The notes below the pieces were generated by a model. It made no database searches and was not told the origin of the DNA. It saw only the letters and a list, made by a program, of their open reading frames with translations. The translations under genes were made by a program, and so were the position numbers. DNA of 64,000 nt from Plasmopara viticola (taxonomy: Eukaryota; Oomycota; Peronosporomycetes; Peronosporales; Peronosporaceae): contig MBPM02000174.1 in assembly GCA_001695595.3 (NCBI GenBank), positions 18,940-82,939 on the forward strand. The letters are read 5' to 3'. Every line of letters begins with the position of its first letter. Within the stretch, counting starts at the first letter, position 1. Below are positions 58,674 to 64,000 of this stretch, in pieces.

Positions 58674-58846
58674 ATCTGGGTCGACGTATCCGACTTACAA
58701 TATCGTACCCTCACTCAATTATTTGATGCTCGGAATTCATCTACTACTGAATATGACACCACGCTGTTTCTGATGCTGTCGTTTCCGCTTTTAAGAATAA
58801 GTTCAATTCGAAGGTCTTTTGTCGTAGTTGTTGATCTATGCTTATT

Positions 58847-58991
58847 TGTTAAAATTACACCGCTGAATGCATGTTGAACAGGAGATGGCTTCACAGTATT
58901 ACAAGTACGTTACAGTTAGTAATTACATATGGTAGCCGTTCATTGGTCAAGATAAATATATTTCACTTCGGTTTTTACTTTCTTCTCAACA
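58847..58991 (+). repeat. 5' LTR of element D (145 bp)
   Basis: It runs TGTTAAAATTACACC to TTCTCAACA; the family form starts TGTTAACATT. Confidence 0.88.
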
Positions 58992-59029
58992 GGTTAACAG
59001 CCGCAACAAGCTCAAGCAACGTTCTCGCT

Positions 59030-62000
59030 ATGAACAAGCACACCGAAGTCCTCCTAGGAAGTGGTAACTATTACCACTGGGAGTTTAACATGAGGATGAC
59101 CCTGGCGCGGAAGGGTCTCCTGGGACACATCATGGCCGTCAAGGAAGAGAAGGACGTCACGGAGGCGTGGCTGGTTAATGATGCCAAGGCGCTAGGCATC
59201 ATTGCTCAAGGCGTTGAGATCCAGCACCAGACCAAGATTCGGTCGGCTACGCGTGCTATGGAGGCGTGGGGAACCCTCCGCGATTTCTACAATCGCTCGA
59301 CTCTTCACAATCGTGTTGTGATGACTCGTCGACTACATGAGTTCAAGATGGAAAGTGGAACAAGCATGGCAGAGCATCTGGACTCTTTTGACGAGCTAGT
59401 AGTGGGACTACAGACTACGGGAGAGCAAATTGATGAGTCACGCCAGCTGGTGGTACTTCTCAGCAGTCTACCTCGGAGTACGACTTGATTTCGTCGATTG
59501 TGGAAAATGCAAGGGACATTTCGTGATAGAAATCAAGGAGAAGCCTGCAGAGGAAAGAAGCTACAGAGAAAGCGTTTCGCGTAAATGGAAATGGAAATGG
59601 AAATGCTAGAAGATTCAAAGGTGGACGGGACAATGGGCGAAAGGGTGGTCCTCCACGCAATAACGGCGGATTCAAGGGCAAGTGCTTCAACTGTGACCAG
59701 TTTGGACACATGAAGCGGAACTGCCCGGCCGGTAAAAGATTCAACAGCGACGACACGGTGTTTGCTGTTGGTGAAGGGAAGTCATCAGGATGGCTGATTG
59801 ACAGTGGAGCAACTTCCCACATGACCCCACACAGGAAGGACTTGTTTGATTACAAGGGCCTAGAAGCTAGCATCGAAGTTACGATTGCAGACGGGAAGAA
59901 GTTGCTTGTCAAAGGAGCCGGCACGGTAAAATTGACTGGTTTGAACGGAATGAGGATTCGCATGGTTTGAAGTTCTGCACATTCCCGGACTCGACAGAAG
60001 GTTGCTGTCAGTTGGCAAGCTGGCAGAGCGTGGCATGAGTGTGGAATTCTCGCGTTCGTCATGTGTCATTTGGAACAAGAAGCAAGCAATTGCGTCGGGC
60101 ACAAAAGTGGAAAGTCGTATTTTTTGACTGTGAGCAAGAAGAAGCATGTCTCGTTGAATATACCGGGGCTGACAATCAGTGGGAGCTTTGGCATGCACGC
60201 ATGGGCACCCCAGCAAGGATGCGCTGATCAGGACACAGCGATTAATAATGGTATCCCAATTATCAAGCAAAGTGTGGAAATATTGTGTGCCGGGTGTTTG
60301 AGGGGCAAGCAGACGATCACGGTGTTTCCGTCTCGTTCAATGACAAAGACGACACGCGTGTTGGAGCGCGTTCACACAGATGTCATGGGGCCAATGCGAA
60401 CTATCTCGAAGGGTGGTGCCAAATACATTCTCACGTTTGTGGATGACTTTTCACGATATGTTGCAATTTTTCTGATCAAGAGCAAGAGTGAAGTGCTGGC
60501 AAGTTCAAGGAGTTTCTGACATTATACGAAAACCAGTGGGTGCACGACTAAGATGTTGCGATCCGACAACGGAACCGAGTTCGTAAACAAGAAAATGGCA
60601 GGAATATGTCAAGAGAACGGCATTGTACACCAGCGCTCCGTCCCATACAGCCCGCAGCAGAACGGAGTAGCGGAGCGTATGAACAGGACAATTATGGAGA
60701 AAGCCCGCAGCATGTTACACAACAAGAGCGTATCGACGGAATGGTGGGCGGAAGCGGTAAATACAGCGGTTTATTTAATTAATCGCTCCAGCAATACGGT
60801 CCATCCTGACATACGCCGTATGAGCTAGTTTTCAAAATGAAGCCTCGAATGGATCACTGCGCGTATTTGGTTCGCAAGGCTACGCTCATATTGACGATGT
60901 GAAACGGACCAAACTGGAACCCAAGAGTTCAAGTGTATGTTTCTTGGCTATGCAGAGAATGTCAAGGGCTATCGCGTGTTTGACTTGGAGAATGCCAAGA
61001 TTAAAGTGACCCGCTCTGTAAAGTTGGATGAGCGTGAGGTGGGCGGCATCTACGACACGCAAGAGCTTAAGCCGGAAACAATTGTTCAAGTAGTTAAGGA
61101 TGGTGATGAAGTCAATGTTCAGCATCAAGTGGATCGACAGTCAGTTCCGGACGATCCCATGGGAGCTGTCGAAGAGACAGTCGAGGATGTCAATATGGAG
61201 GATTTAAATCATAAGCCAAGCGCCGTTGTACAGCGGCTAATGCCTTCTGAGAGCCCTGTACGAAACGGGCTTGAGCTAACGGAGTATCATCAACCTTCCC
61301 AAGTGCAACAAGAAGATCGTTTGGTGTTTCGGCCTGAATTGGAGCGAACACGAGTAAGACGTGAGCCAGTGCTAATGCTAAGAAACGATTCCGATGGTGG
61401 AAGTCAACAGAAGGAGTGAGGGCCCACCGACTCCAAAGCGTGCTAGGATTGACGAAGATGGACTAATTGCGGAAGCCTTTCTTGCCTACGCTGTGAATAT
61501 TGACGATGATTGGACTCTCCGACTACTTATACTCAAGCAATGGCAAGCGACGATGCAATGAAATGGCGTGAAGCAATGGATGCTGAGCTTCGCTCTCACG
61601 AAGAGAATAAAACGTGGACATTGCAGCCACGAGGGAATTGGACGCGCAATTGGATCACGATGGGTATTTGCCAAAAAGCGTGATCAGAATGGCGCTATCG
61701 TGCGATACAAGGCACGACTAGTCGCGAAAGGTTTCAAGCAGAAGTATGGCGTTGACTTTTTCGAGACATATTCCCCGGTTGCCAACATGAATTCGATCCG
61801 AATAATTCTCGCGGTATGTGTTGAATGTGGCTATCAAATGGAACAGCTGGACGTCGACACGGCTTTTCTTAATAGCGTGTTGACGGACAACGTTTTTATG
61901 GAAGTTCCGCTTGGTGTCGACAATGCTCAAGGAACATATGTCAACTAAACAAGGCTATTTACGGACTTAAGCAAGCAGCGAGTGCCTGGAACAAGACAAT

Positions 62001-63088
62001 ACATCGTGTCTTCATCAGAATGGCTTTAAGAGTTGCGGAGCAGATCAATGTGTTTATGTCAAAGAACTAAAGAAGGTTTTGCTTACGTTGGACTATATGT
62101 GGATGACATGATTATCGCAGCAAAAGCAGCAAAGAATTAAATCAAGTAAAGGGAGTACTCAAGAATGCTTTCAAGATGAAGGAGCTTGGTCAGGCGGAAT
62201 TTATTTTGGGTATGGAAATTGATCACGACAGGTCAGCTGGAATTTGATGATCAAACAGACTCGCTACATCGATGACGTGGTCAAGCGATTCGGTCAACAA
62301 GAGGCCAAAAGTGTTGAAAACCCTTGCGTATCAGGATTGAAGCTGTCGTCAAAGCAGTCACCCACAACGGAAGAGGGACGGTCGACAATGCGATCAAAGC
62401 CTTATCGCTCTTTGATTGGATGCTTGCTGTACATAACGACATGCACTCGGCCTGATATTGCTTACGTGGTGACGCAGCTATCACGTTTTCTGGAGAACCC
62501 AGGACTACAACATTGGAGCGCAGCAATTCGAGTAGTACGGTATCTGAAGACCACGCGTCAAATCGGTATCGTCTACCGAGGAACTGGAAGCGTTACGGTC
62601 AAGGCATACTCGGATGCAGATTGGGGCAGCAACACGGATGACAGACGCTCGGTCTCGGATATTATAATCATGATTGCAAGCGCACCAGTGGTATTTAATT
62701 CGAAGTCCTAGCGGACAGTTGCGCTGAGCTCAGCGGAAGCTGAGTATATGGCTCTCAGTTATGCACACAAGATGTTCTTTGGACGCGGGCAATGCTAAAG
62801 GACATGGGTCACGAGCAAGTTGAAGGCACACAGGTTTGGGAAGACAACCAGGGTGCGATTGTGTTAGCCAATAACGCCGGATACCATGCTAGGACGAAGC
62901 ATGTGGACATCAAGCACCACTTTATTCGTGAGAACGTGCAAGAAGGACTGTTGAAGATCGAATATATCGACACGAAGAGTCAGCTTGCAGATATGCTGAC
63001 GAAGGAAGTTGGGACCAAGATGCTTAAGTATCTGCGCGAAGGCACCGGAATCAAGACCAAGTCAGCAACAAAGGACACACAGCATTAG
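59030..63088 (+). pseudogene. Copia family 2 gag-pol of element D, many single-base indels
   Basis: It starts at the ATG at 59030 (MNKHTEVLLG), 38 bp after the LTR. The first frame break is near 59470, then breaks occur every few hundred bases. CCHC, WLIDSGATSHM, HTDVMG, SDNGTEF, YVDD (62096-62107) and DNQGAI are all still present in one frame or another. Protein similarity to elements A and C is very high, so the lesions are recent or partly sequencing artefacts. Confidence 0.85.
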
Positions 63089-63101
63089 TGGTGAGTGGGA
63101 G

Positions 63102-63292
63102 TGTTAAAATTACACCGCTGAATGCATGTTGAACAGGTGGAATGGCTTCACAGTATTACAAGTACGTTACAGTTAGTAATTACATGAGAGCCTCACAGTA
63201 TTTACAAGTACGTTACAGTTAGTAATTACATATGGTAGCCGTTCATTGGTCAGATAAATATATTCACTTCGGTTTTTACTTTCTTCTCAACA
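63102..63292 (+). repeat. 3' LTR of element D with internal duplication (191 bp)
   Basis: It follows the purine stretch GTGAGTGGGAG. About 45 bp (CACAGTATT...AATTACAT) are repeated in tandem, which explains the extra length over the 5' LTR. Confidence 0.85.
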
Positions 63293-63325
63293 GTTCAACA
63301 TGCATTCAGCGGTGTAATTTTAACA
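63293..63325 (-). repeat. Inverted 33-bp LTR tip next to element D
   Basis: GTTCAACATGCATTCAGCGG and the following bases to TTTTAACA are the reverse complement of the first 33 bp of the LTR at 63102. The tip is joined directly to the LTR end. Confidence 0.8.
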
Positions 63326-64000
63326 CAACTTAACCGAATGAGTTATCGAAGTTCAATACAACGAATCTGACCGTATAACCAAGTATAAAATATGACGTTT
63401 GACATGTTCCGACCGACATTTAAGACTCACTGACACATAAAAGCATGCTAACAGCAAAAAATCGATGTATGCTAATTAGGTTTGTCTTTCTGGACGGCTT
63501 TATCTCACAGCACATGTAGCTGCGATATGAGTCTTTGAGATTCTAAACGCAGTGGACTTGAGCATCCTATACTTGAAAGAATCAATTTTTTTATTAAGCC
63601 AAAAGATATCGAAGTACAGGCACTGAGTAAGACAACGGCATCACCCGTCATAGTGTTTTTGAAAGTAGAGTTTGCTTATAAGCTCAATTTCCAGAATCAA
63701 TCATATTTAGATGGACAGCTACTGGTCAGGACCGCAACTTTATATGGTTGGACGCAAAATTCCATTGTTTTTGCTCATTGATCATTAAATTTAGGTTTTT
63801 TCATAGTGGCTTAATGAACGTAATCCGTCAGATACAAACACATCACAAATGACAAGAATGTGTAATTTTCAGCTACTGAGGTGACATCAAATTCGCGATG
63901 GATCTGGATGCTGGTAAACTCCAAGAAAATGATAGGATTTACCGCTCGAAGAGGAGACACGGCATTCATATTCATCACAAGCAACTTGCTTCGAGACTTT
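63326..64000 (+). repeat. Array unit 32, upstream half only (CDS beyond window)
   Basis: A plus-orientation unit starting in the spacer (ACTTAACCGAATGAG), of the diverged spacer type, with the initiator at 63773-63786 and 5'UTR up to CTTCGAGACTTT at the window end. By analogy a further gene copy should start about 50 bp beyond the window. Confidence 0.85.
63773..63786 (+). promoter_or_regulatory. Initiator of unit 32
   Basis: GCTCATTGATCATT on the plus strand, in the standard place relative to the expected ATG just outside the window. Confidence 0.55.

Larger units (their letters stand above)
57800..58846 (+). repeat. Array unit of copy 31 with diverged spacer
   Basis: A plus-orientation unit that starts at the target duplication ACTGA inside the spacer, carries the diverged spacer type and copy 31, and ends in the 3' flank at CTATGCTTATT, where element D begins. 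Confidence 0.88.
58847..63292 (+). mobile_element. Ty1/copia retrotransposon D, family 2, plus strand, decayed
   Basis: LTRs are at 58847-58991 and 63102-63292. Internal order is gag, protease, integrase, RT, RNase H. No matching target duplication is seen (TTATT left, CAACT after the inverted LTR tip). About 70 bp of the unit are missing between the two flanks. Confidence 0.9.

Noticed and set aside
58871..59029. N-terminal extension of the element D gag within the LTR
   Set aside because: The 53 codons before MNKHTEV are LTR sequence. Elements A and C start gag at the matching ATG.
15576..63292. The four family 2 elements as products of one segmental duplication
   Set aside because: Each sits at a different position of the unit, element C has its own target duplication, and B is a diverged lineage, so separate insertions are more likely.

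Overview
The window looks like an accessory, repeat-dominated region of an oomycete genome, probably Phytophthora or a related genus. The evidence is a GCTCATTGATCATT motif upstream of almost every gene copy, which resembles the oomycete initiator (Inr) core promoter; small intronless genes for secreted proteins; eukaryotic AATAAA signals; and Ty1/copia retrotransposons. The genus is an inference. I see no rRNA, tRNA or CRISPR and no ordinary housekeeping gene.

The backbone is a tandem array with a period of about 1.2 kb. Each unit carries one 82-codon gene: a 20-residue signal peptide, a short Ala/Pro/Lys linker, and a tail of [W/L]GGG tetrapeptides ending in WW. I count 31 copies, 26 with an open frame and 5 broken, plus a CDS-less unit remnant at each end. 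Copies 1-18 (3.3-33.9 kb) are on the minus strand. Copies 19-23 (34.7-44.2 kb) and 31 (58.4 kb) are on the plus strand. Copies 24-30 (47.0-54.5 kb) are on the minus strand because of a secondary inversion. The single ancestral orientation switch is at about 34.5 kb and holds 170 bp of non-array, exon-like DNA.

Five Ty1/copia insertions interrupt the array. Family 1 (180-bp LTR, TGTAAC...GTTATA) is present as a 3' part at the window start and as one element split in two, at 44.9-46.6 kb and 54.8-57.8 kb. Family 2 (about 146-bp LTR, TGTTAACA...CTCAACA) is present four times, at 15.6-20.0, 22.6-27.1, 39.3-43.7 and 58.8-63.3 kb. All family-2 copies carry frameshifts or stops. The copy at 39.3-43.7 kb has nearly identical LTRs and a perfect GTTTT target duplication, so it is young.

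The clearest structural result is a 9.9-kb inversion (about 44,899 to 54,844). Turning it back in silico rejoins one family-1 element with a matching ACTGA target duplication and also heals a split array unit, with about one base lost. The array genes have no visible functional partner here. The likely logic of the locus is dosage and diversification of one secreted Gly/Trp-rich protein, with retrotransposons driving rearrangement.
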